Positions 10,970 to 22,900 of a stretch of 64,000 nucleotides of DNA are shown here, in pieces. The stretch lies in contig JAWUZG010000331.1 in assembly GCA_036785705.1 (NCBI GenBank), forward strand, positions 744,001-808,000, in the 5' to 3' direction. Below the pieces are notes generated by a model that saw only the letters and a list, made by a program, of their open reading frames with translations, was not told the origin of the DNA and made no database searches. The translations under genes were made by a program, and so were the position numbers. How positions within the stretch are numbered: the stretch's first letter is position 1; every line of letters starts with the position of its first letter. Source of the stretch: Acanthornis magna (taxonomy: Eukaryota; Chordata; Aves; Passeriformes; Acanthizidae).

Positions 10970-13900
10970 TCAGCTCTCCGCAGAGCTCCAGCAGCAAAGC
11001 CAGCCACGGCCCCACGCACGAAGCCATGTCTGGCTCACCCTGCGGAGGCCATCTTGCAGCTTCCCGATGCTGGAGGTGCGAGTCCTCGCTACCGCCTGGA
11101 GGATGTGCGATGTTTGAAGCGCCAGGTTTCTGACAGTGTCGCTGGTGTCATCCTCCATGTCTTCAAGGACTGGCACAGAGAGGAAGAGAGCCACGGTCAC
11201 ATCCCGGACCTGCGGGGACCCGAGGAGACCCCCCCTTGCCAGGGCCATCCCAGCCCGCTCTTGCCACGGCCACGAGGGAGCAGGGGCCAAGGGCATCAGC
11301 CCGAATGTGTTGGCCAAGAATCCCCGACGTGCCCCTGGAATCTCTGTGTGCTCTGCCCACGCCACCCCTCGTCCGCACAGGGAGCAGAGCCCTCCGCAGC
11401 CGGGCAGGGATTGCAGCTGCCCCCGCCAGCCCCTGCTGCCAGCCCGCTGCCCTCACTCACCGTCCAAGATGAGCTGCAATTCTTCCTGCTGCCCCCTCAA
11501 GCTCCGCCCGACCATCCCTGGCAACACAGAGCCTGTCACGGCGCCCAGCGGCACAGCTCCCCCCCAGCGGCGCTGCCAGCCCTGGGGCCGCACGGCCTCC
11601 TGCGCCGGCACGGCTCAGCCCGGGCCCTTGCCGCATCGTGCCGCCCGAGGAAGGGCACGGCTGCGACAGGAGGGCGGCAGCAGCCCCGAGGGCAGGCGGG
11701 GCTCCAGAGCCCCGCGCCCGGATGGCGCTGCCGGGGCAGCAGCCGGGGCTGGGCCCGAGCTGCGGCGGCACGGGGCGGGGAGGGAGCCCGGGCTGGCGGC
11801 TCACCGATGAACCTGATGGCCTCCTCTCGCAGGGGCTCCTGGGGGCTGTGCACGTAGGGCAGGGCCTGGCGCAGCTGCTCGGCCGCTCGGCTCCTGTCGT
11901 GTGCCAGCTGCAGAGAGAGAGGGCCCGCAGGGAAGGCTTGGCGCGGGCTCAGCCCCTCGGGCGGGCGCTCGCTGCGCCCGGCGCTGCCCTGGGGCCCCTG
12001 GGCGCACAGCCCTGAGGCGCGGCCAGCAGCCGCTGGCGCCGGCCTTTGGAGGGGCCAGAGGGCCAGCTGCTGCCCGGGGAGCCGCGGGGCCGCCCCGGCG
12101 CACGGCCCAGCTGGGCCGGGGCTCCATCGGCACCCGGCTCGGGGCCAGAGCAGCCTGGAGAAGAGCCCGCGTGGCCCCTGGGCGCAGCAGCGGGCAAGGC
12201 CACAGCTGCCAGCCGCACACACTGAGCAGCGGCCACAGGGGCCTTGTCCAGGCTGCGGCTGGGGCTTCCAGGCTGTCCTTACCAGGCATTTGCCCAACTT
12301 CCACAGCTGCTTCGTCTTCAGCAGGTGGTCGAGATCCCTCCTCTTCAGGAACTGGGCTGCACTAAGCAGCGCTGCCCGAGAGGCCTGGAGAGCAGCAGAG
12401 AGCTGGAGATGGCCCCGCAGCCCAGGGCACAGGAGCCACGTCCCCGTGCCAAGGCCACGAGGAGGCTGCAGCCCGTGAAGCGCAAGGGCGGGAGGCAGCT
12501 GAGCCCCCTCGCAGGGGGACACCAGCAGCGCATGAGTCCTCACCGCTGCCACAGGTCGCTTCTCGTCGTGGCAGTGGAAGAAGAGTGGGAGCAGGCTCAG
12601 GCGCACTTGTGCCTTCAGGGCCTTCTTATCCTTTTGAGCTCTAGAAGACACCAAAGCTCGAAAGAGCACCATGGAGAGCAGCCTCACTGCGCTGTTATCC
12701 TGTATGAAAAGAAGAAAGACCTCAGCACTGGCTGCTCCAAGCTCACCTAGGCACGCGCCTGAAAATGTACAGGGCGCAAAGTGTCCGGGCAGCACCCAGT
12801 GCCCGTGGCTGGGGGCGCAGAGCCTTACGTTGTCAAAGAGCGGCAGGAGCGCCTCAGCCAGCTGCAGGGCAATGGGGCTGGCTATCAGCGTGACTTTGTC
12901 CACGACTGTATAGCCAAGTACGATGAGTGTCATCGCAGCCATGTTTCCATCTGTGTCCTGCAGGAGCTGGATGAGCCTTTCGGTCAGGCTCCACATTCTT
13001 TCAGTCTGTGCAGAACACAAATCTGTGAAATGCCAGCCTGCAGCCGCAGGGCCCAGAGGCCAAAGGCCTGTCCCCAAAGCAGGCGGGCAGCTGAAGCGGG
13101 AGGCAGGAGAGCTGGGAGCAGCTGCCTCAGCTCCTGAAGCCCAGCCAAGCCTAAGCGGCTGTGTTGCCCAGCCCCACGCTGCCGGCACGGCTTCAACCGC
13201 TGCCCCCTTCTCACCATCAAGGGATCATCAGTGAGATTGAAGAGGGCCCTGAGCGCCAGGCGACGCCTCTGCCTGCATTCGCTCCGCAGATGCCTTGACA
13301 GGATTTTCAGGACTCTGTTCCCACATTTTGTGAAGTCCAGGCACTGCAGGGTCTGAAAGGCACAGGGCAGTGAGAGGGGAGCCGGCTGGCAGGAGCCCAG
13401 CAGTGCACGGGGCTGGGCCCAGGCCACAGCACAAGGGCACGGGCACTGTCCCAGGCAGCTGCAGCTACGAGAGGGCAGAGAGCTGGGAGGCAGCTGAGCG
13501 AGGCAGCGCTGGCCTTCAGGCTCACCTCCACAAGGAATGCCAGGGCGGGCAGATCCCAGCGTGGATCCCTCTTGCTGAGCAGCCTGAGCAGGTGGTGAGC
13601 AATGCGGGAACACAAGGATGGGGAGACACAGGACATCTCCCTGGCAGGAGGAAAAAAGCACCAAGAGCCTGAGGTGGGGGGGCAAAGCTCTCCCAGGACT
13701 GACTCACAGAGGTGTGCTCTTTCCCCAGCATCCCTGCAGGGCACGTGGGCGCTTTGGGAGGCAGCTCCTTGTGGGCAGCCTCCTCTCACAGCCTTTTCCA
13801 GGCTGCTCAGCCGTCCCTCGGTGACAAGGCCCTCTGGCCCACAAGCACAGGGACTGTGAGTGGCACCCCGGGCATAGGGCACAAATGCCATGGGCAGTGG

Positions 13901-16173
13901 GGAGGAGGGGACTCTGACCTGGCCAGCACACGCACAGCATCGTGCTGAGTGTCAGCACAGAGCAGTCTTTGCCAGCCACACTTGCGTGCCATTGCCGCCA
14001 CCACACCCTCATAGTTCAGTCGGTGGAGCAGGGCCTTCAGGGTCTGCACTGCAAAGCTGTGTGCAGAGCAAAGCCCAGGTCACGCTGCGAGCACTGGCTC
14101 GTGCCCTGGGGACATGGGAGGGACAGGAGAACTGGCATGGAGCACCTGTTGGGGTTGGTGGCAAGGTCGTGTTGCTGCTGGCATCCCTTCCAGAAGGTCT
14201 GGACCTCGTCTGGCATATCCAATGTGCTGCAGAACACTTGGAAGAGCAGATGCACAAAGAGGCGAGGGAAATAGAGCATCACTGCATGTGGGCAGATGGG
14301 CACCTGGAGGATCTTCCACATCACCAGAGTTGCCTGCAGAAGACAAAGCACCCCAAGACAGCGCTCAGTGCCGAGGTGTCCATGTGGCAGGGCCTGAGCG
14401 TGGGAGGGAGAGGCCAGGGGAGACGCTGGGGGAGCACCAGGCCTGGTGCCCCTGAACCTGCCCCTAGCACAGGTTTCTGCCCAGCACGGGAGGCACGGAG
14501 GTGCAGTGGGGGAAGGAGGATGGAGGGCTGCTGGAGAGGTGACCTGGGGGTGAGCAAAGGACAGTTGCAGAAACTCACAGCCAGGGCAAAGACATGCGTG
14601 TTGTCCTCATCGGAGGTGCGCGTGCTGTGCTCTGGCCAGCTCCCCAGCACATCCAGGAGAGTCAGCATGGCCGGCTCGGCAGCCCTGAGCGAGCATATGA
14701 TGGCCCTCCACATGCTACTAGCAGCTCTGTGGGGTCAGAGCTCTGTCTCAGGGGAGTCTCGGACACAGCCCCATGGCCTGGGCAGCTGTGGGGGCCCGGG
14801 CAGCTGTGGGGGCCTGGGCTGGTTGCCAGCCCTGTCTCTGCCCACTGCCTCTGGCAGGCAGCAGCCAGGCAGCCCAGCCGTGGGCAGGGAGGGAGCATGG
14901 CAGCAGCCTTGGCGACTGACATGCCAGGGCTGGCAAATGGAGGAGCCAGAGGGCCCTGCAGCTCTCCATTTGTCAGACACCTGGGACAGGGCTCCACAGG
15001 GGGATGGGCTGGGGAGCCCTGAGCCCTCTGGGCAGGTGGGCCCCGGACCTGTCACACGATGGGGCCACACGCAGGAGAGTTATCACTGCATCAGCGGGGT
15101 ATTCCTCAGTCAGATCCAGAAGCGTCCTGTACACATTGCGCTTGGGAAACTCATGGGACACGAGCCACTGGTGGATGTACCTCACCACAGCAGGCACCTG
15201 GAGAAGGCAGAGGGAGAGCTGGAAAGCTGCCAGAGGGAGTAATGTCCCCAGCTTCCCCAGAGAAGTGCTTCCCTTGCCACCACACTGGGACGGCCTCAAA
15301 GGCTTCAAGGGACCAGCAGGCGTGCCTTGGGAGGCCAGGTGATTTCTGGGAGGCTGCAAGCTGCTTACTTGCTTTGGACTGGAGACACCCTTCTCCAGAA
15401 TCAAATCCAGCAGGGCAGCATCACCCTTGTATTTGAAGATGCCTGAGTATGCTTTGACCCCAGTGCCCATGACACTGGTCTCTTCCTGCCGAATTCTCCT
15501 GATATATTTGCAAACCATCTGTAGAAGAAGGGCAAGAAGAGAGGGATGTTTCATGGAGTTCTCCAAGCGTGGTGCTCAGCTGAGCAGTGACAGCAGGCCC
15601 AGCCCAGGTGGGGATGGCTGCAGGTACCTGCGCTGTTTTGCGGAAGAGGCCACGGCTGGGTTCCTGCACTTGTGTGCATTGCATGCCTGCATCTGGCAAA
15701 GAGCAAGCACAGCCAGAGCTGAGGGGCTGCGGGAGAGGCCGGAGAACACAGCCCAGCCCTGCGCTGCCCAGGCAGGGACAGCCCCGGGATGCCCTGGGGA
15801 TGGAGCACGGCTGCGGGGGGCGGCAGCCCCAGCCCCTCTTCCGTCTTGCCCATGGGCATGTCCCCAGTGGATGGGATGGGATGGGATGGGATGGGATGGG
15901 ATGGGATGGGATGGGATGGGATGGGATGGGATGGGATCAGGTGGGATGGGATGGGATGGGATGGGATGGGATGGGATGGGATGGGGCGGGATGGGGTGGG
16001 GCTGACCTTGCTGCAGGCGGCAGCCCTGTGGCCCAGCTCTGCCACTCACCCTCCTGCAGCAGCTGGAGCTGCTCCACCTCTCCAGGCTGCTCTGCTGGGG
16101 CCGTTCCAGGGCCTTCTTCCTCCTCCTCCTTCACCCAGGCCTGCTTGGGTGCGCTCGGAGGTCTCTGCTCCAT
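10970..16173 (-). CDS. Maestro HEAT-like repeat (MROH-like) family protein, copy 1
   Basis: I assembled fifteen exons by splice sites and phase, in transcript order: 16173-16050, 15686-15628, 15518-15369, 15197-15049, 14726-14579, 14333-14146, 14056-13919, 13640-13526, 13352-13215, 13005-12829, 12699-12544, 12384-12283, 11907-11805, 11517-11461, 11169-10970. They total 2004 bases, a 667-residue frame ending in TGA. The start MEQRPPSAPKQAWVKEEEEE leads an acidic N-terminus. The rest is paired amphipathic helices typical of HEAT/ARM solenoids, for example VVRYIHQWLV, ALRALFNLTDD and LALQTSHILQAV. MROH-like proteins are numerous in songbird assemblies and mostly of unknown function; the solenoid suggests protein binding. 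The exon 4 donor (GTCCGG) is weak but keeps phase. A duplicate first exon lies upstream at 16572-16449. Copies 2 and 3 share every exon. Confidence 0.82.
15868..15990. repeat. (GGATG)n microsatellite in MROH copy 1, intron 1
   Basis: About two dozen GGATG pentamers are present, interrupted once by ATCAGGTGGG. The array is about 65 bases longer than the equivalent array in copy 2. It lies between exons 1 and 2. Confidence 0.95.
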
Positions 16174-16975
16174 GTCACTAACTGGAATAAAGGCTACTTG
16201 CAGGAGAGGTGCCTCGGGAAAGCTCTGGCTCACCAAGTCTTGCAGTTGTGCCTTGAAGGCACCTGCAAGAGTGAAGCCTTGGGAAGGCTGCAGGACACCA
16301 AGTCCTGCACTTTGGTCTCAAGGGCTCCTCTCACATGGGTGGGAGACTCCTTGCCAAGGATTTTGGCCAGCACCTCCCAGGGTCTGGCCTCAAAGGCACG
16401 GGCTGCTGGGATGGGAGATGCCTCGGATGAGCTGCGGGCACCACTCACCCTCCTGCAGCAGCTGGAGCTGCTCCACCTCTCCAGGCTGCTGCGCTGGGGC
16501 AGTTCCAGGGCCTTCTTCCTCTTCCTCCTTCACCCAGGCCTGCTTGGGTGCGCTTGGAGGTCTCTGCTCCATGTCACTAACTGGAATAAAGGCTACTTGC
16601 TGGAGAGATAACTCGGGAAAGCTCTGGCTTACCAAGTCTTGCAGTTGTGCCTGGAAGGTACCTGCAAGAGTGAAGCCTTGGGAATGTTACAGGACACCAA
16701 GTCCTGCACTTTGGTCTTGAGGGCTCCTGCCACAAGGGCAGGAGACTCCTCGGCAAGGATTTTGGTCAGCAACTCCCAGGGCCTGGCCTCGAGGGCACCG
16801 GCCGCCGGGTTGGGAGATGCCTCGGAAGAGCTGCAGGCACCAAGTCCCGCAGCCTGCCCTTGAGGGCACCTGCAGAAGAGAAGCCTCGGGAAGGCCACGG
16901 GTCACCAAGTCCTGTGGTCTGGCCACGAGGTCACCTGCAGGAGAAATGCCTCGGAAAAGCTCCGGGTTAGTAAGG
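16174..16975 (-). repeat. About 65-base tandem units around the MROH first exons
   Basis: Units of about 65-71 bases recur. On the minus strand each holds TTCTGCAG or CTTGCAG, then G(T/G)GCCYTCAAGG, ending GGACTTG followed by GTG. Read singly, each gives a decapeptide like GALKTKVQDL or GTFQAQLQDL, flanked by acceptor- and donor-like dinucleotides. Unit lengths are not multiples of three, so chained micro-exons would not keep frame. The array may be a 5' untranslated or intronic minisatellite instead. The same array lies in copies 2 and 3. Confidence 0.6.
16449..16572 (-). other. Duplicated alternative first exon of MROH copy 1
   Basis: This nearly repeats exon 1 (16050-16173), about 399 bases upstream: the same MEQRPPSAPK start, the same acidic run, and the same GAGG/GTGAGTGG donor in the same phase. 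PAQQPGEVEQ replaces PAEQPGEVEQ. Either exon could splice to exon 2 without changing frame. Confidence 0.65.
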
Positions 16976-18587
16976 AACGAGTGCGCTGTGCAGGGGCTCC
17001 TCACAGCACCGCTCTGTCCCGTCCTATCCCGTCGCGTGCTCCGAGCACAGTGGCGTGGTTGTGTCGCTGCCAGCGCCTATGTCATGACATGTCACAAAGG
17101 GCCCTTGGACACCCTGTTCCAGCTCCATCCCATGCTGCACCATGTCACAAAGGGCCTTTGCACACACTGCCGCCTGCCCTGGGGCTGCCCCCATCCCTCC
17201 CAAAGTGGCCCAGGTTGGAAGGAATCCGTTGCCCCAAGTGTCTAAGGCAGCTCAACAGGAACCTTAAGAACAGCTCAAACAAGAAGGAAACGCTGCCCTG
17301 CTCTGCGGGCTCAGGGCAGCAGAAGGAGCCCCCATGGCTGCCGACTCAGCTGCAGCGGGAAGGGCACGGGGCCTTCCACAGAAGCTGGCACAGCCTGCCT
17401 GGGACAAGTCCCGGCTGCTGCCCATCCTAAACACAAGGCTGTGACACAGACAGGGAACGTGTGGGCCAGGGCACCAATGATGCTCTGACCCCTGGGCCCC
17501 AGGCAGCACTGAAATCAGCAGGTGCAGCAGAGTCCCCACCCAAGCAGACCTGCCACCCCCGAGCCCTGCCAGTGCCAGTGCCATCTCCTGGCCCAGAGAC
17601 CTGTGCCCCCGGGGGTGCTTCTCTGCCAGAGGGCAGCCAAAGCCAACATTGGTGCATTGGTGTCTGTGCTCCTTCCTGCAGGTGGCTGTTGGCAGGAGCA
17701 CCTGCAGTAAGTGGTGGCAATACTTGGGATTTGACAGAGGATGTTGCACCTTCCTGGAATGATTCTTTTTCATGGAAGGGATGAGCAGGAGCACAAGAAC
17801 ACCATCAGCTGCTGAGTTTCACAGGACAGAGAGATTCCACAGAGACACTGTCAAGTTTCCTTGGGCTTTCCTGACTGTCTTTCTTGCACTCAGGAATAAA
17901 AAGAATCGGCCCAGCCTCTGGTATTCAGTGCTCCAGTTGCTGTGTGTGTGGCTGTGGCAGCTCCTGTCCAAACACAACTGGGTGCCTGCTGAGCACGGCA
18001 ATGGATGGCCACAAACAGGGAGGTTCCCCAGTGAATGTCAAGGGAGTCACTTGAGGAAGTGCAGGGGGGAGGGATAACTCTGGGAGGAGAAGCTGTTCTG
18101 TGTCTCTGATGATGGTGCCAGCACCCTGAAGGAGCAGCCCAGGGAAGTGCTGGAAGCACAAGTGTCCCGCCCTTTTCTGCTGTCACAGGGACACAGGACA
18201 GACTTGTTGCCACAGGTCCACAAGACTTGATGCAGGAAAAATGCAGGGCCATGCACTGCTGCTAGGGAATGGCCTCCAGCAAGAGCAAAGCAGGATCCTC
18301 TAGCAGCAAAGCCTGTGCCTGTGAACCGGGCCATCTTCTCAGCAGACACCAAAGTGCTTCCCTCCAGCCCTGAACCTGCACCACAACTGCCTGCTGTGCT
18401 TCAGCACCTGCTGCTTCTTCCTTTGTTCCAAGCAAGTCCAGGATTTCATTTCAAAAATTCATGGACAAGTCGTCTTGAAGGTGCCTGCATGGAGGAGAGG
18501 GACGGCAGCTGCAGCCCAGGGCTCGTGTCCCATCAGAGTCTCTCTCTCACGATGGCACCAATGCCACGGCCTCGGGATGCCTGACTG
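16976..18587. other. Upstream region of MROH copy 1, no gene recognised
   Basis: This is closely repeated at about 25885-27490 and 57530-59143, so it is part of the duplicated MROH unit. Two direct repeats of CATGTCACAAAGGGCC lie at about 17088 and 17140. A 176-codon minus-strand frame (17264-17794) is open in all three copies but has no recognisable domain. A promoter is expected here, but I see no convincing TATA box. Confidence 0.5.
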
Positions 18588-19400
18588 TGGAAAGCGAGTC
18601 TGCCCTCAAGCACGGCTGTTGAAGTCAGTCAGGGGCACAGGCTGCAGCAGAAGCTGCCAAGTGTTGCTGTGAGGCTGGCAAATCAAGAGAAAGCCATTGT
18701 GGTCAGTTGTGCTGAAGCCTTTTGCCAAACCACGTGCCATTGTCCCCACAGTATCCCCGTTTGGCATCCTGGCCGGTGCGGGTGCCTTGTTGAGCAGGTA
18801 GCGGTGTTCTGGCTCCTGCTGTTCCTGCACACGCTCTGGTGCTGTTTCTGCAGTGCCCAGAGCCACTTCCACAGCAGCGACTCCGCAGGCCTGCTCGAGG
18901 AGACGGCGCTGCCCTCCTCATGGTGACAGCGGCTCTGCGGTGCCAGAGCTCTGTGTCAGGGGGGACTCAGCCACAGCACCATGGCCTGGGCAACCACGGA
19001 GACCTGGGCTGGCTGCCAGCCCTGCCACTGCCCACTGCCCACTGCCCCTTGTAGGCAGCACGCAGTGGCCATGCCCTGGCAGGGCCCCCTTGCCCTCCTT
19101 GTCCCCAGCCAGCCCAGCCTGGGCACCTAGGCAGTGTCCCCAGCCTCCCTCCTGCTGAGGCTCAGCCTCAAGCGCTTCTGCCCAAGGCATGGGAGATGCC
19201 TCCGGGAAACACCAGAGCAGCTGTCAGGAACAAGGCAGCTGCCTGGGGGCTGCTTAGGGCCTCTGACACCCAATTCCTCAGGGCTTCCCAGCACCCAGCC
19301 CCGCATGGGCCTCCTGGCCCCTGGTAGGCTCCTGTCACCCACCCCTCACACATTCCCCCCTCGTGCCTTCCCACTGCCTTGTCCCGATCAGGGCCTGTAC
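18588..19400 (-). pseudogene. Junction segment with a degenerate MROH exon-5-like piece
   Basis: This is the spacer between MROH copies 1 and 2. Homology to the other unit ends stops near 18588 and restarts near 19400. Part of it (about 18918-19060) resembles the intron and exon 5 start at about 14715-14870. On the minus strand an exon-like stretch begins RAAVTMRRAA, compared with RAASSMWRAI in the intact exon 5, then diverges. It is probably the relic of a further, older MROH copy. Confidence 0.35.
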
Positions 19401-19943
19401 AGCACCTCATCCCTTCACAGCCTCTCACCGCCCCATCCCCTCAGGGTCTCTCCCAGCCTGGCCAAGCTGCCCGGCAGCAGCACAGCCCCGCTGGAGCTCC
19501 AGAGGAGCCGCACCAAGAGGCACCTCGGAGCCCTTGGCAATCCAGCCAGCAACACACGGGCAGGACACAGATGGCGCTGCCCTGCTGGCACAGGGCTTGT
19601 GGCCATCTCCAGGCACCAGTCTCGCAGGGATGCCCCAGCTCCAGCCTCTGCCCACTCGCTCTGGCAGAAGCGTTAAGGCTGCAGCAGAACCACCAAAGGC
19701 CAAGGCGCTTCTGGCCACTTTCCTTCCACACTGCACGCCCGGGCAACCTGCTGAGCACAAGCACCCTTTTCCCCCCTCTTCCCCTATGCCCTGCAGACAC
19801 TGGGCACCGAAACAAAAATCCTGAGAGTCTGCATATTAGAACAGAGCCTATATTTACATACTAAACACAAAAAAAAGAAAACGCTTAAAGAAAACAGGAG
19901 TTCCCCGCAGCCTGAGGTGGCCCCAGGGGACGGAGGAGACAGA

Positions 19944-22900
19944 TCAGCTCTCCGCAGAGCTCCAGCAGCAAAGCCAGCCACGGCCCCACGCACGAAGCCA
20001 TGTCTGGCTCACCCTGCGGAGGCCATCTTGCAGCTTCCCGATGCTGGAGGTGCGAGTCCTCGCTACCGCCTGGAGGATGTGCGATGTTTGAAGCGCCAGG
20101 TTTCTGACAGTGTCGCTGGTGTCATCCTCCATGTCTTCAAGGACTGGCACAGAGAGGAAGAGAGCCACGGTCACATCCCGGACCTGCGGGGACCCGAGGA
20201 GACCCCCCCTTGCCAGGGCCATCCCAGCCCGCTCTTGCCACGGCCACGAGGGAGCAGGGGCCAAGGGCATCAGCCCGAATGTGTTGGCCAAGAATCCCCG
20301 ACGTGCCCCTGGAATCTCTGTGTGCTCTGCCCACGCCACCCCTCGTCCGCACAGGGAGCAGAGCCCTCCGCAGCCGGGCAGGGATTGCAGCTGCCCCCGC
20401 CAGCCCCCGCTGCCAGCCCGCTGCCCTCACTCACCGTCCAAGATGAGCTGCAATTCTTCCTGCTGCCCCCTCAAGCTCCGCCCGACCATCCCTGGCAACA
20501 CAGAGCCTGTCACGGCGCCCAGCGGCACAGCTCCCCCCCAGCGGCGCTGCCAGCCCTGGGGCCGCACGGCCTCCTGCGCCGGCACGGCTCAGCCCGGGCC
20601 CTTGCCGCGTCGTGCCGCCCGAGGAAGGGCACGGCTGCGACAGGAGGGCGGCAGCAGCCCCGAGGGCAGGCGGGGCTCCAGAGCCCCGCGCCCGGATGGC
20701 GCTGCCGGGGCAGCAGCCGGGGCTGGGCCCGAGCCGCGGCGGCGCGGGGCGGGGAGGGAGCCCGGGCTGGCGGCTCACCGATGAACCTGATGGCCTCCTC
20801 TCGCAGGGGCTCCTGGGGGCTGTGCACGTAGGGCAGGGCCTGGCGCAGCTGCTCGGCCGCTCGGCTCCTGTCGTGTGCCAGCTGCAGAGAGAGAGGGCCC
20901 GCAGGGAAGGCTTGGCGCGGGCTCAGCCCCTCGGGCGGGCGCTCGCTGCGCCCGGCGCTGCCCTGGGGCCCCTGGGCGCACAGCCCTGAGGCGCGGCCAG
21001 CAGCCGCTGGCGCCGGCCTTTGGAGGGGCCAGAGGGCCAGCTGCTGCCCGGGGAGCCGCGGGGCCGCCCCGGCGCACGGCCCAGCTGGGCCGGGGCTCCA
21101 TCGGCACCCGGCTCGGGGCCAGAGCAGCCTGGAGAAGAGCCCGTGTGGCCCCTGGGCGCAGCAGCGGGCAGGGCCACAGCTGCCAGCCGCACACACTGAG
21201 CAGCGGCCACAGGGGCCTTGTCCAGGCTGCGGCTGGGGCTTCCAGGCTGTCCTTACCAGGCACTCGCCCAACTTCCACAGCTGCTTCTTCTTCAGCAGCT
21301 GCTCGAGATCCCTCCTCTTCAGGTACTGGGCCGCACTAAGCAGCGCTGCCCGAGAGGCCTGGAGAGCAGCAGAGAGCTGGAGATGGCCCCGCAGCCCAGG
21401 GCACAGGAGCCACGTCCCCGTGCCAAGGCCACGAGGAGGCTGCAGCCCGTGAGGCGCAAGGGCGGGAGGCAGCTGAGCCCCCTCGCAGGGGGACACCAGC
21501 AGCCCATGAGTCCTCACCGCTGCCACAGGCCGCTTCTCGTCATGGCAGTGGAGGAGGAGTGGGAGCAGGCTCAGGCGCACTTGCGCCTTCAGGGCCTTTT
21601 CCCACTTCAGCGCTGCAGAAGTCACCAAAGCTCGAAAGAGCACCATGGAGAGCAGCCGCACCACGCTATTATCCTGTATGAAAAGAAGAAAGACTTCCGC
21701 ACTGGCTGCTCCGAGCTCACCTAGGCACACACCTGAAAATGCACAGGGCGCAAAGTGTCCGGGCAGCACCCAGTGCCCGTGGCTGGGGGCACAGAGCCTT
21801 ACGTTGTCAAAGAGCGGCAGGAGCGCCTCAGCCAGCTGCAGGGCAATGGGGCTGGCTATCAGCGTGACTTTGTCCACCACTGTATAGCCAAGTACGATGA
21901 GTGTCATCGCAGCCATGTTTCCATCTGTGTCCTGCAGGAGCTGGATGAGCCTTCCGGTCAGGCTCCACATTCTTTCAGTCTGTGCAGAACACAAATCTGT
22001 GAAATGCCAGCCTGCAGCCGCAGGGCCCAGAGGCCAAAGGCCTGTCCCCAAAGCAGGCGGGCAGCTGAAGCGGGAGGCAGGAGAGCTGGGAGCAGCTGCC
22101 TCAGCTCCTGAAGCCCAGCCAAGCCCAAGCGGCTGTGTTGCCCAGCCCCACGCTGCCGGCACGGCTTCAGCCGCTGCCCCCTTCTCACCATCAAGGGATC
22201 ATCAGTGAGATTGAAGAGGGCCCTGAGCGCCAGGCGACGCCTCTGCCTGCATTCACTCCGCAGGTGCCTTGACAGGATTTTCAGGACTCTGTTCCCACAT
22301 TTTGTCAAGTCCAGGCACTGCAGGGTCTGAAAGGCACAGGGCAGTGAGAGCGGAGCCGGCTGGCAGGAGCCCAGCAGTGCACGGGGCTGGGCCCAGGCCA
22401 CAGCACAAGAGCACGGGCACTGTCCCAGGCAGCTGCAGCTACGAGAGGGCAGAGAGCTGGGAGGCAGCTGAGCGAGGCAGCGCTGGCCTTCAGGCTCACC
22501 TCCACAAGGAACGCCAGGGCAGGCAGATCCCAGCGTGGATCCCTCTTGCTGAGCAGCCTGAGCAGGTGGTGAGCAATGCGGGAACACAAGGATGGGGAGA
22601 CACAGGACATCTCCCTGGCAGGAGGAAAAAAGCACCAAGAGCCAGTGGTGAGGGGGCAAAGCTCTCCCAGGACTGACTCACAGAGGTGTGCTCTTTCCCC
22701 AGGATCCCTGCAGGGCACGTGGGCGCTTTGGGAGGCAGCTGCTTGTGGGCAGCCTCCTCTCACAGCCTTTTCCAGGCTGCTTGGCCGTCCCTCAGTGACA
22801 AGGCCCTCTGGCCCACAAGCACAGGGACTGTGAGTGGCACCCCGGGCACAGGGCACAAATGCCACGGGCAGTGGGGAGGAGGGGACTCTGACCTGGCCAG

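Noticed and set aside
10943..11857. 304-codon plus-strand frame, repeated at 19917-20831 and 51541-52455
   Set aside because: It is antisense to MROH exons 13-15 and their introns. Its openness follows from GC-rich composition, and its sequence has no domain.
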